From Sporocytophaga myxococcoides (GTDB lineage: Bacteria > Bacteroidota > Bacteroidia > Cytophagales > Cytophagaceae), in contig NZ_BBLT01000001.1 in NCBI RefSeq assembly GCF_000775915.1, forward strand, positions 744,001 through 808,000: a stretch of DNA of 64,000 nucleotides, written 5' to 3'. The translations under genes were made by a program, and so were the position numbers. The notes under the pieces are model-generated. The model had not been told where the DNA came from and ran no database searches. It saw only the letters and a program-made list of their open reading frames with translations. Of the stretch, positions 24,546 through 30,970 are shown in pieces. How positions within the stretch are numbered: the stretch's first letter is position 1; the number at the start of each line of letters is the position of its first letter.

Positions 24546-25834
24546 AGTATATATTTTTTAGTTAATCCAAGAATGATACTCTGATACCTGTCTGCATACC
24601 GTTGATCTTTTAGATTCAGCATAGCCCTTAAACCTATTCTTTGCAGCTCAATTGGGTCCCTTCTCTTAGTTTGAGGTTTTCTTAGGTTATTTTCAAAAGC
24701 TCTCACATGCCGTTTCAGTAGTTTATCTGGTTCCCCCCCAAACTTTTTGAAATCAGTAAATTTCTTGAATAACTTTTCTACAGAACCGCTGAATCCATAA
24801 GCATAATCCGGATCAAAGTACAGGTGCGGAAGCACGGCATAGTATTTACCTTTTGAATTTTTTATCACAGTGGCATGATTGAGCAGTTTTGATACACAAT
24901 AGTTGTGAAAATCAGGTAAATTATATGTGTGCTGCTTGTCGTAGTAGTAGGTTCGGAGCATGTTCTTTGCTTGATCTTTCTGCGATTCTGCAAATGTTTT
25001 ATCCTTCCATAGAAACGAAATTGCCATTTTCAACAGGTTATCCACATAGTATTCGATCTCCTTTTCTCGCTGCCTTTCGGGAGGTGCGAAGGCATATCCT
25101 TCGCTCTCCGTTAGGCTAATTGGAGGTTTTGCACCCCGGCATGTATCTTCTGTTTGGCCCGCCCCGCCTGCGCCCCCGGGCCCCGCCTCGGAAATGTTTC
25201 CCAGATCCTCTTTATCATGATTTTTGTACACAGGCATGTGTTTTCCAGTCTTTTTTGCCTTGCCAGTATGTGTCTCCGGTCGAAGCTCTGCTTCGTTTTT
25301 AACTGAAGTCGCAGACTTCTCCACATTACTATTAAGTATATTATTAATTTCTTGAGTCTCTGAAGGGCTGAAATTTTCCTGCATTGTGTGAAAGTTTCGA
25401 GACTCTTTTTCCTTTAAATTAAATTCGTGGCGAATTTTTTTAAGCTCTGCTTTTAAAGTTTCGGCATCTTTTTTTTCACCAGTAAAGATAATTTCCGGTG
25501 AAAAGGATAGGTCATAATTGTGAAACCACCCGTGATTTTTTGTAGATGTTATAAATCCGGCTTTTTCCAGCCTTTTTCTCCTGTTCCTGACTGTATCTTT
25601 ACAAATTCCCACCATAGATGCCATCTGAGCATTATTCGTGCTGAAATTTGGTGTATAGTCAGGAGGAAGCATTGAATTAATTCTGCTTATCTCTAAAGCA
25701 TAGACAGATATCATTTTTTGAATAAGCCTTAAATCTCCATCTTTTAACCTCTCTTTGCGAGGCTTATTCATATTGTATTTATGGAAGTTCAACTCTGCAA
25801 GCTGATGCGACTCTGTAATTAATATCCTTCTCAT
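24527..25834 (-). CDS. Winged-helix replication-type protein, 435 aa
   Basis: Residues about 60-100 form a winged helix (STNNAQMASMVGICKDTVR, then NRRKRLEKAGFI), as in phage replication-initiation and DnaD/DnaB-like loader proteins. Residues about 120-215 are a polar linker, 215-258 a GC-rich-encoded Gly/Ala/Pro linker, and 260-435 a helical domain with several Tyr and basic clusters. No polymerase, helicase or primase motif is visible elsewhere in the window, so this is the best candidate replication initiator. It overlaps the upstream gene by 4 nt. HTH firm, function probable. Confidence 0.6.
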   Translation of the reverse strand: MRRILITESHQLAELNFHKYNMNKPRKERLKDGDLRLIQKMISVYALEISRINSMLPPDYTPNFSTNNAQMASMVGICKDTVRNRRKRLEKAGFITSTKNHGWFHNYDLSFSPEIIFTGEKKDAETLKAELKKIRHEFNLKEKESRNFHTMQENFSPSETQEINNILNSNVEKSATSVKNEAELRPETHTGKAKKTGKHMPVYKNHDKEDLGNISEAGPGGAGGAGQTEDTCRGAKPPISLTESEGYAFAPPERQREKEIEYYVDNLLKMAISFLWKDKTFAESQKDQAKNMLRTYYYDKQHTYNLPDFHNYCVSKLLNHATVIKNSKGKYYAVLPHLYFDPDYAYGFSGSVEKLFKKFTDFKKFGGEPDKLLKRHVRAFENNLRKPQTKRRDPIELQRIGLRAMLNLKDQRYADRYQSIILGLTKKYILCRNGN

Positions 25835-26169
25835 TTTTTCTGAAGGTGTGGTGGAAGAATAAGACCAGGTTTGGCGGAGGTTGCTATTGAATTCTGAATT
25901 TTATCAGATAGCTCCTTTACTTTTATCATGTCCGTCTGGACATATAAAAGCTCCCTTGTAATAAGCATTATAGCAATGCCAAACCCTAATGAACAAGCAA
26001 TATCCCCTGTCAAAAAACAGGGATTACTAGATATCAGATCTAAAATTTCCTGTCTGGATTGGTTTTCCTTTCTAATGATCTTGCCTTTATTTGTGGCAAC
26101 TTCCAATTTATCTACACCTTCCGGAAGAACTTGTCTTGCAAGCTCTGTATTGATTAAAGCACCTTCCAT
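25831..26169 (-). CDS. Hypothetical protein, 112 aa
   Basis: I place the start at the ATG at 26169, 1 nt after the stop of the membrane microprotein; a longer frame reaches 26214 but would overlap that gene. Residues about 45-70 contain ISSNPCFLTGDIACSLGFGIA, a mildly hydrophobic stretch. No known family. Confidence 0.45.
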   Translation of the reverse strand: MEGALINTELARQVLPEGVDKLEVATNKGKIIRKENQSRQEILDLISSNPCFLTGDIACSLGFGIAIMLITRELLYVQTDMIKVKELSDKIQNSIATSAKPGLILPPHLQKK

Positions 26170-26170
26170 A

Positions 26171-26254
26171 TTAATTTGAAAAACAGACTTTAGAGATAAA
26201 AATTCCTGCTGCAAAGCTCAAAGCTATGCCCATATATAAAATTTGTAAATCCAT
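26171..26254 (-). CDS. Membrane microprotein, 27 aa
   Basis: ATG at 26254, stop at 26173-26171. The peptide has a short polar start (MDLQ), a hydrophobic helix (LYMGIALSFAAGIFI) and an SKVCFSN tail. The next gene's ATG follows 1 nt after its stop, an arrangement seen elsewhere in this prophage. Confidence is limited by its size. Confidence 0.35.
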   Translation of the reverse strand: MDLQILYMGIALSFAAGIFISKVCFSN

Positions 26255-26259
26255 AATAG

Positions 26260-26520
26260 TTACTTATATAAAAACCATAAAACCTTTACATGTACCAGTA
26301 TTAACAGGCTGTACAAGACATTAAGTATTAATGAGCAGTCAAAAATGAGATTGATAACTATCATAAAAAGGATAGTATAAATTGTATTTTTAACCAGATA
26401 AACAATTGTTTTCCTTGTCCTGTAAGGAATGCTAAACCAGAATGTTAAAGCCCGATAAAGCAGAATGAAAATTCGTTTGTATGAAGACATGTAATTTCTC
26501 TTTAACGACAAAAATGTCAC
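26260..26520 (-). CDS. Polytopic membrane protein, 86 aa
   Basis: Three hydrophobic stretches (about 14-32, 38-55, 62-82) in 86 residues. Holin-like size and topology, though holins usually sit near the lysis enzyme and this one is in the early block. It overlaps the upstream gene by 4 nt; a GACA-AAAA-TGTC dyad (26507-26518) sits at its start. Confidence 0.5.
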   Translation of the reverse strand: MTFLSLKRNYMSSYKRIFILLYRALTFWFSIPYRTRKTIVYLVKNTIYTILFMIVINLIFDCSLILNVLYSLLILVHVKVLWFLYK

Positions 26521-26738
26521 TCGTGGTTCAAAAAAAATCCTTTTGAATTCAATCTATTCATTAAAATATCCTGACATTCTAATTGAAGATCCATCAGGAA
26601 GATTGCTCTGAATGATCGACTGTTTTTAATGATTATCCTCTGCAGCTTTGAAATATAAGCTTTAAGATCATCCAGTGATTCAAACCGGTCACAAATCTCC
26701 TGTGACTTAGAAAGAATTATATTGTCCCTTTTTGACAT
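26517..26738 (-). CDS. Hypothetical protein, 73 aa
   Basis: Helical soluble protein (DRFESLDDLKAYISKLQRII), no known motif. First protein gene downstream of the tRNA-like tract. Confidence 0.5.
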   Translation of the reverse strand: MSKRDNIILSKSQEICDRFESLDDLKAYISKLQRIIIKNSRSFRAIFLMDLQLECQDILMNRLNSKGFFLNHE

Positions 26739-26753
26739 AACTTTTTAAATATT

Positions 26754-26829
26754 GAGGACAGCCCGGAATCGAACCGGTAATATGGAACGTCTCCCATATT
26801 ATTGAAATAGCAGCCAGCTATACTGTCCT
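26754..26829 (-). tRNA. tRNA-like gene with abnormal centre, 76 nt
   Basis: A perfect 7-bp acceptor stem (AGGACAG/CTGTCCT) and a T-arm with canonical TTCGATT loop are present. The middle is abnormal: a 5-bp hairpin with a 5-nt loop (ATAGC-TGGCT-GCTAT) and a 9-bp hairpin with a 4-nt loop (AATATGGGA/TTCCATATT). No 7-nt anticodon loop with T33 can be placed. Total length is that of a class I tRNA, but it cannot be assigned an anticodon. Either a degenerate tRNA or a tRNA mimic. Confidence 0.45.
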
Positions 26830-26833
26830 TTCC

Positions 26834-26950
26834 GACATGTAAGTTTAACCTGCAACTAACAGTACATGTCACCCTTTCCGCGCGACACCATGTATTCGGG
26901 ATTTCAAACCCTTGTACTTAAAGTACTCACCATGGACAACGGTGGGATTT
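26834..26950 (-). other. Hairpin and tRNA-like fragment
   Basis: A 7-bp stem (GACATGT/ACATGTC, 26834-26870) encloses a D-arm-like loop. Next to it on the minus strand, a 5-bp arm with loop TTGTCCA (would read anticodon GTC) and a T-arm-like GGG-TTTGAAAT-CCC follow one another, but no matching acceptor 5' half is present. It looks like a broken or rearranged tRNA. Low confidence. Confidence 0.3.
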
Positions 26951-26954
26951 CTCG

Positions 26955-27105
26955 TGGAGGTGGCCGGATTCGAACCGGCAACCAATTGTCTGGTAGTTTT
27001 TTGGCTTAAGCTGAGTTCCGTATTGTTTTCCTATCGCTCTTACACAATATTTGTTAATCAATCTACACCAGTCAGCATTGCGTTTACCAATTTCGCCACA
27101 CCTCC
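26955..27105 (-). tRNA. tRNA-like gene with about 50-nt insertion in the anticodon loop
   Basis: Perfect acceptor stem (GGAGGTG/CACCTCC), D-arm GCG...TTGGTAAA...CGC, T-arm GCCGG-TTCGAAT-CCGGC. Anticodon-stem halves GCTGA and TCAGC pair perfectly but are separated by 57 nt. Removing 50 nt (ends ambiguous by a GG repeat) gives loop CTGGAAC with T33 and anticodon GGA, that is tRNA-Ser(GGA). A long variable arm (CCAA/TTGG) agrees with a class II tRNA. The insertion has an internal 6-bp stem (TATTGT/ACAATA) and is far too short for a group I intron. Total 151 nt. Confidence 0.55.
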
Positions 27106-27209
27106 AAATGCTCGTCTATTCCGAGCTGTCACGAGTCTGAAACACTTCGAGAGTCCAGCAACCCGCATAACTTCCCAGTTACTATATTTGCTGATTTATT
27201 CGGGCTTCG

Positions 27210-27331
27210 TGGAGATGGCAGGAATCGAACCTACTTTAGCACAACTTATGAATCGTAATTCCAACTGCCCGACTTTAACGGTAAAGTATTATGTGCTTCA
27301 CGATCTAAGGGCAACCATGCGCCACACCTCC
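27210..27331 (-). tRNA. tRNA-like gene with enlarged centre, 122 nt
   Basis: Acceptor stem GGAGGTG/CATCTCC (one G-T), D-arm GGC...TGGTT...GCC and T-arm GTAGG-TTCGATT-CCTGC are recognisable. The centre is about 30-40 nt too long. Competing stems are possible: ATCGT/ACGAT, AGCACA/TGTGCT and a 6-bp ACTTTA/TAAAGT hairpin. No unique anticodon can be given. It resembles the 151-nt tRNA-like gene in its 5' 11 nt. Confidence 0.45.
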
Positions 27332-27359
27332 AAATTTCTGGAATATTTGAATTCTGTTA

Positions 27360-27617
27360 CTATTCTCCTATGAATACTCTTACATCCCTTCCTATTGCTG
27401 TGAAAATTGCTTTTCTATATGTTTTATGTCTCCCGCAAATTCCGCCATTATGATTAATTTCCCTGAAGATATACCCTCCATTATCCTCCTTTTCCCCAGG
27501 TTCAAAAACTAATTTCCATCTTTCATAATAGGCTCCATTTTGTTGAATATACTTTATGCCAGTTCTTTTTATTGATTTTATTCCCACCGACCAGGGAATA
27601 CTTTCTTTTAAATTCAA
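27360..27617 (-). CDS. Hypothetical protein, 85 aa
   Basis: Basic soluble protein with aromatic residues (YYERWKLVFEPGE, then GGICGRHKTYRKAIF) between tRNA-like genes. No recognised family. Its basic, aromatic composition would fit RNA binding, but this is speculation. Confidence 0.5.
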   Translation of the reverse strand: MNLKESIPWSVGIKSIKRTGIKYIQQNGAYYERWKLVFEPGEKEDNGGYIFREINHNGGICGRHKTYRKAIFTAIGRDVRVFIGE

Positions 27618-27653
27618 CTTCCATTCAATTGTAGGTTTAAGTCAAACTTTCAT

Positions 27654-27735
27654 AAATAAACCGGTTTCTCTGAACTCCGGTAAAGTCACCTGTCCTTATC
27701 AGGTCCGCATCAATTCTATTATGTGAGAATTGAGA
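27654..27735 (-). ncRNA. Three consecutive hairpins in a non-coding gap
   Basis: On the minus strand: CAATTCT/AGAATTG (27711-27732, 8-nt loop), ACCTG/CAGGT with a 7-nt loop (27688-27704), and ACCGG/CCGGT (27660-27681) followed by TTTATTTA. The second resembles an anticodon arm. No outer acceptor stem found. It may be a small structured RNA ending in an intrinsic terminator. Confidence 0.35.
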
Positions 27736-27792
27736 ACTACCATGATGAGCCATACATTTTAGAGGTTGTTTGCCATCAATCTACCTTCCTCG

Positions 27793-27886
27793 AGAAAGTG
27801 ACCGGATTCGAACCGGTACGAGCTGCAGCATCGCAAAAAGATTTTACTGTCTCGAATATCAGCGTTACCAATTACGCCACACTTTC
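27793..27886 (-). tRNA. tRNA-like gene, class II length, 94 nt
   Basis: Perfect acceptor GAAAGTG/CACTTTC, D-arm GCG...TTGGTAA...CGC and T-arm ACCGG-TTCGAAT-CCGGT. The 44-nt centre has no clean 5-bp anticodon stem; the best choice (CTGAT/ACAG with one bulge, loop ATTCGAG) would read TCG. Length fits Ser/Leu-type tRNAs. Acceptor and T-arm are sound; anticodon unassigned. Confidence 0.5.
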
Positions 27887-27894
27887 TAAATAAA

Positions 27895-27922
27895 CCGGCA
27901 ACGAAGGCGGGGACGTTGCCGG
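27895..27922 (-). terminator. Strong 9-bp hairpin followed by TTTATTTA
   Basis: CCGGCAACG/CGTTGCCGG with a 10-nt loop, followed on the minus strand by an A/T-rich tail. It lies just upstream of the 94-nt tRNA-like gene and could terminate transcription coming from the control region or define an RNA 3' end. Confidence 0.5.
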
Positions 27923-28000
27923 GTAATATGCCACTGTACTAGGATAAAACCTTCCTGCCTTTATATCCCGACGTCTTCGGGATTGTTTCTTTAATGTTTG

Positions 28001-28086
28001 GTAAGGAGGTCGGAAAGGGAGGCCGACATCTCCTTTGTTACATACCTGGAACATAACAAAGACGCATTATTATGCCACTTCCTTAC
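28001..28086 (-). ncRNA. Cloverleaf-shaped RNA candidate without tRNA loop consensus, 86 nt
   Basis: Read on the minus strand: outer 7-bp stem GTAAGGA/TCCTTAC; a small GCAT/ATGC hairpin in the D position; an 8-bp stem CTTTGTTA/TAACAAAG with a 13-nt loop in the anticodon position; 5 unpaired nt; a GTCGG/CCGAC hairpin in the T position with loop CCTCCCTTT. The layout is that of a tRNA, but T-loop and anticodon-loop consensus bases are absent. Possible tRNA mimic or decayed tRNA. Confidence 0.4.
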
Positions 28087-28108
28087 AAGGCCACAAGGGC
28101 GAATATCT

Positions 28109-28408
28109 TTAAAACTTAATTTTAGCTTTGTTAAAAATCATCTTGAATTCCTCTTTTGAAATCTTCTCAAATGAAATATTGATCTTGCTTTCATGCATTG
28201 TCAAGATGGAATGCAGTGGGTTTCCCTCTTCATAAAATGACTCCATGAAAATCGTTTCTTTTGAGTTGTAGTATAAGCTTACTACACGGATTTTTGAATC
28301 TCCAATTCTTTCGAACATCATTGAATCTCCGAAATCATCTTTAAAAAAAATCTGTTCAAACTGCTTCAGATTTCTAAGAGAAAATTTTGTATGCAATTCC
28401 GTTTTCAT
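28109..28408 (-). CDS. Hypothetical early protein, 99 aa
   Basis: Soluble protein with alternating strands and a C-terminal Lys-rich helix; no known motif. It lies 7 nt downstream of the 136-aa gene in the first transcription unit of the early block. Confidence 0.5.
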   Translation of the reverse strand: MKTELHTKFSLRNLKQFEQIFFKDDFGDSMMFERIGDSKIRVVSLYYNSKETIFMESFYEEGNPLHSILTMHESKINISFEKISKEEFKMIFNKAKIKF

Positions 28409-28415
28409 GGGTGTT

Positions 28416-28826
28416 TTAACTGGCTCGTCTAACTTTATTTGTGATGATCTTCTGAATGATTATCAGATCCCTATTAAGTATGCCCTGAATTGTAACTCTC
28501 AGTTTATCGACGACATCACAAAATTTTCTTTCATGTGAGAATTTTACCTTTAATTGATCAAAGCTATTTTCACCTTCGAAAAGTCTGTTAAACTGCTTCC
28601 TCCTGTCAATCAAAAGTGCTCTTAGCTCGTCTGGATTTTTTTCCTCAAATTCAAGCAGCTCTTTATCTCCTTCAAGTATCTGGTAAGTAAGCAAGTCGAG
28701 GATTCGCACTGCTTCAATATATTTTTCAGATCCGGTAAAGCCACTGGACATACCAAGGATTTTTAAGTCACCTTCCAGGATGCGGAGAGGGCGTTCACTT
28801 ATTCTTATCAGATCTGAAATTTTCAT
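28416..28826 (-). CDS. Hypothetical early protein, 136 aa
   Basis: All-helical soluble protein (LKILGMSSGFTGSEKYIEA, later LRVTIQGILNRDLIIIQKI). No known motif. Located 5 nt downstream of the first early gene. Confidence 0.5.
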   Translation of the reverse strand: MKISDLIRISERPLRILEGDLKILGMSSGFTGSEKYIEAVRILDLLTYQILEGDKELLEFEEKNPDELRALLIDRRKQFNRLFEGENSFDQLKVKFSHERKFCDVVDKLRVTIQGILNRDLIIIQKIITNKVRRAS

Positions 28827-28831
28827 GGTAC

Positions 28832-29206
28832 CTAATAGTTTATAAATTTGATGCCTCGTTTCTTCATTCTTTCATCAGTGCTTCCTTCGTATTTATAGCT
28901 TTCTACTGCGAAAGAAGTATTGTATAGTTCATAGGGCTGAACTTCCAGAATCATTGCGATTTTCACTAAGTCAATTCCGGAGATGTCTTTGTATGTGGAA
29001 CAGTCCAACTTTTCATAGTTTATTACTCTATCAAGTTTTCGCTCGCTCCATTTCAATTCCTTTAGGATTCTAAGAAATACACGTTCAATTTCAGAACCAG
29101 TAAGTTTCTGAGACATGATTTCATGCAGTCTATATCTAAGCTTAGATCGGTTTACTTTACGCAATCTCATATTTGATAAAAAATTGTGTAATACATTTTT
29201 TGGCAC
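28832..29206 (-). CDS. HTH-like early regulator, 124 aa
   Basis: Residues about 30-95 form helices compatible with an XRE-type HTH (LTGSEIERVFLRILKELKW, then DISGIDLVKIAMILEVQPYELY, the usual C-terminal part). The start is either GTG at 29206 or ATG at 29170. It is the first gene of the minus-strand lytic transcript and sits directly behind an intrinsic terminator, so it may be the lytic switch protein opposed to the plus-strand repressors. Confidence 0.55.
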   Translation of the reverse strand: MPKNVLHNFLSNMRLRKVNRSKLRYRLHEIMSQKLTGSEIERVFLRILKELKWSERKLDRVINYEKLDCSTYKDISGIDLVKIAMILEVQPYELYNTSFAVESYKYEGSTDERMKKRGIKFINY

Positions 29207-29222
29207 ACTTTTTAAGTAAAAA

Positions 29223-29252
29223 AAGGCATCTCGGTATTAAACCGGATGCCTT
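29223..29252 (-). terminator. Intrinsic terminator or attenuator in the early leader
   Basis: AAGGCATC/GATGCCTT stem extended by CGG/CCG, followed on the minus strand by eight T. It lies between the predicted minus-strand promoter (29386-29418) and the first early gene (start 29206 or 29170), with no gene upstream of it, so it can only act on the leader transcript. Confidence 0.65.
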
Positions 29253-29366
29253 CACACTTAATCAGCGATTCTTATAAATGACTTCCACATCAATAGAGAA
29301 GAAACCGCTGAAGAGTATCTTCCAGGAATAAATATTCTTATGTTTTTTGAAGTTGTGGAAATCATT

Positions 29367-29450
29367 TGGGTAAAATTTATTTACCCAAAGGTAAAATTGT
29401 TTTTAATTAAGTTCCAAATGAATTCCAAAATATTTTTCCTAAAGGTAAAT
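29367..29450 (-). promoter_or_regulatory. Early minus-strand promoter with operator sites
   Basis: A Bacteroidota-type promoter on the minus strand: -7 element TACCTTTG (29386-29393, TAnnTTTG) and -33 TTG at 29415-29417, 21 nt apart. A perfect dyad TGGGTAAA-ATTTA-TTTACCCA (29367-29387) covers the transcription start, and AAAGGTAAA copies occur at 29387-29395 and 29441-29449. Layout is that of a repressed phage early promoter. Confidence 0.5.
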
Positions 29451-29467
29451 ATAATTGATCTAACTAA

Positions 29468-29500
29468 TTGAATTTTAAACATTTTCTTTACCTAGTTTTG
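29468..29500 (+). promoter_or_regulatory. Plus-strand repressor promoter, probably leaderless
   Basis: TTG (29468-29470) and TAGTTTTG (29493-29500, TAnnTTTG) are 22 nt apart; the -7 element ends 4 nt before the ATG at 29505, so the message would have almost no leader. TTTACCT (29487-29493), the inverse of the AGGTAAA operator half-site, overlaps it, suggesting autoregulation. Confidence 0.45.
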
Positions 29501-29504
29501 TTTT

Positions 29505-29933
29505 ATGGTAAAAATCGGAGTTATAATTAAGGAGAAATTGGAGGAGCGAGGGCAAAGCGGTAAATGGCTTGCTCAAAAAGTGGTGATGACGAAACAAAAC
29601 ATGTATAATATCTTCAATCGAAATTCAGTTAATTCTGACCTGTTATACAATATTTGCAAAGCAATGAATTATGATTTTTTCAAATTTTACTCTGATGCTT
29701 TGGCGGTTGAAAATATAAAGAATGACCCTGAAGCCGAAAGTGGACCGATTAAAGAGTTAAGAAGTGAGATTATATCCTTACAAAATGAGAGTTCAGCGCA
29801 GATTGAAAAAATTAATCAACTAAATACCAGAATCAACGATCTAAATGAGATCATTGCCTCTAAAGATAAATTAAACAAATTCTATGAGGAAGCTCTTAAC
29901 AACTGTAAAGAAAAGCTAAATCAAGCTTCTTAA
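29505..29933 (+). CDS. Phage repressor-like HTH protein with coiled coil, 142 aa
   Basis: Residues about 3-60 form an HTH (IIKEKLEERGQSGKWLAQK, then TKQNMYNIFNRNSVNSDLL). Residues about 80-140 form a coiled coil, likely for dimerisation. It is divergent to the early genes across a region with palindromic operator-like sites, the usual place of a lysogeny repressor. No peptidase-type cleavage domain is present, so induction would not follow the LexA-like self-cleavage route. Confidence 0.7.
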   Translation: MVKIGVIIKEKLEERGQSGKWLAQKVVMTKQNMYNIFNRNSVNSDLLYNICKAMNYDFFKFYSDALAVENIKNDPEAESGPIKELRSEIISLQNESSAQIEKINQLNTRINDLNEIIASKDKLNKFYEEALNNCKEKLNQAS

Positions 29934-29970
29934 TTATTTTAGCCTTTTAGAGACAAAAAATGACATCTTA

Positions 29971-30315
29971 ATGACAAAACAAAGAGCAATAGGAGAGATC
30001 ATAAAGGAAATAGCGAACAAGCAAGAGGTAAGTGCTGATGATATCGCTGAAAAATTAGGTCGTACCAAAAGAACCGTTTGGAGGCTTTTCCATGCTGAAG
30101 ACGTTTCAATCAAAGAATTGAGGATACTTTCCAAGTTGTTAAATCACAACTTTTTCAGCGAATACCTTCACATCGGAAAGAAGGTTATTCCGTATGAAGA
30201 ACTTATCGAATTGAAAAAGTCACACTCAAAAGAAATTCAGGAAAAGGAAAAAAGAATTAAGGAGCTTGAAGATCTTATTGAGCACTACAAGCTATTAGCT
30301 TCTAAGAAAAAATAA
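29971..30315 (+). CDS. Second HTH regulator with coiled coil, 114 aa
   Basis: Residues about 3-60 resemble an XRE-type HTH (IIKEIANKQEVSADDIAEK, then RTKRTVWRLFHAEDVSIKEL), followed by a K/E-rich coiled coil (about 75-112). Same layout as the upstream protein, so the two probably arose by duplication and may form hetero- or homodimers. It lies 37 nt downstream in the same direction. Confidence 0.7.
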   Translation: MTKQRAIGEIIKEIANKQEVSADDIAEKLGRTKRTVWRLFHAEDVSIKELRILSKLLNHNFFSEYLHIGKKVIPYEELIELKKSHSKEIQEKEKRIKELEDLIEHYKLLASKKK

Positions 30316-30362
30316 TTATTTATACTATTTTTAAAATTCACTTTTAAACAAACTAAAGAAAA

Positions 30363-30791
30363 ATGAGAAAAGTAATTTATCTATTTGCCTTGTTAGTGGT
30401 TTTTTCATCTTGTAAAAAGGACAAGGAAAATCCAACTCCCGCCAGTAATGAAGATTTGATCGCAGGTACAACTTCAAAAACATGGGGAATTACAAAAGTA
30501 ACCCAGGCAGGCCAGATTAAGACAATGCCAGATTGCTTCTATGACAATATCGTTATTTTTAATAAGAACCTGGTTTATCAGGAAATTGAGAATACCAAAT
30601 GTGATGAAGAAGAGGACAAAGATCTCTATACTGGCTCATGGAATCTAAGTACTGATAAAAAAGTAATTAACATCAATTCGGACGGAGATGCTTATAGCTT
30701 TACCATTTTAAAATTAACAGAGACTGAACTTGTTGTTTCTACAATGGCAGGAGCTGCTTTGATTGAAATAACTTTCACAAAAAAATCTTAA
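30363..30791 (+). CDS. Exported lipoprotein, lipocalin-like, 142 aa
   Basis: A signal peptide ends in a lipobox-like VFSSC (Cys at about 17) followed by KKDKENPTP, as in Bacteroidota lipoproteins. The rest is beta-rich with a W-G-I-T-K start and repeated strands, resembling small lipocalin-like lipoproteins. Two regulator genes lie upstream and a terminator downstream (30799-30828). Expression with the lysogeny genes would put a new lipoprotein on lysogens, possibly to block superinfection. Confidence 0.7.
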   Translation: MRKVIYLFALLVVFSSCKKDKENPTPASNEDLIAGTTSKTWGITKVTQAGQIKTMPDCFYDNIVIFNKNLVYQEIENTKCDEEEDKDLYTGSWNLSTDKKVININSDGDAYSFTILKLTETELVVSTMAGAALIEITFTKKS

Positions 30792-30798
30792 ATAATTG

Positions 30799-30828
30799 AA
30801 AAGGGGAGTTTAGTAATATTCCCCTTTT
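30799..30828 (+). terminator. Intrinsic terminator after the lipoprotein gene
   Basis: AAAAGGGGA/TCCCCTTTT stem with an AT-rich loop and T-run, 7 nt after the lipoprotein stop; ends the repressor transcript. Confidence 0.75.
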
Positions 30829-30970
30829 TGATTTAATATTTATTTATGGAAGCGTAAAGGAGATAAATGCGAGAGGTTTATTATTAAAGTGATATGGTAC
30901 CAAAACTAGGTGATCATAATCAATTTGATTCTAATCTAATAAATAAAAATACCCCAAAAAGGAGATACTT

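Noticed and set aside
26955-27105. Group I intron in the tRNA-like gene
   Set aside because: The insert is about 50 nt; group I introns need over 200 nt and the conserved P, Q, R and S elements, which are not there.
26912-27373. Plus-strand open frame of 153 aa across the tRNA tract
   Set aside because: It contains VAGFEPATN and MAGIEPT, the classic false protein read from the opposite strand of tRNA T-arms.
27872-28054. Minus-strand open frame of 60 aa
   Set aside because: It runs through the 5' end of a tRNA-like gene and the hairpins at 27895-28001; composition is unlike the neighbours.
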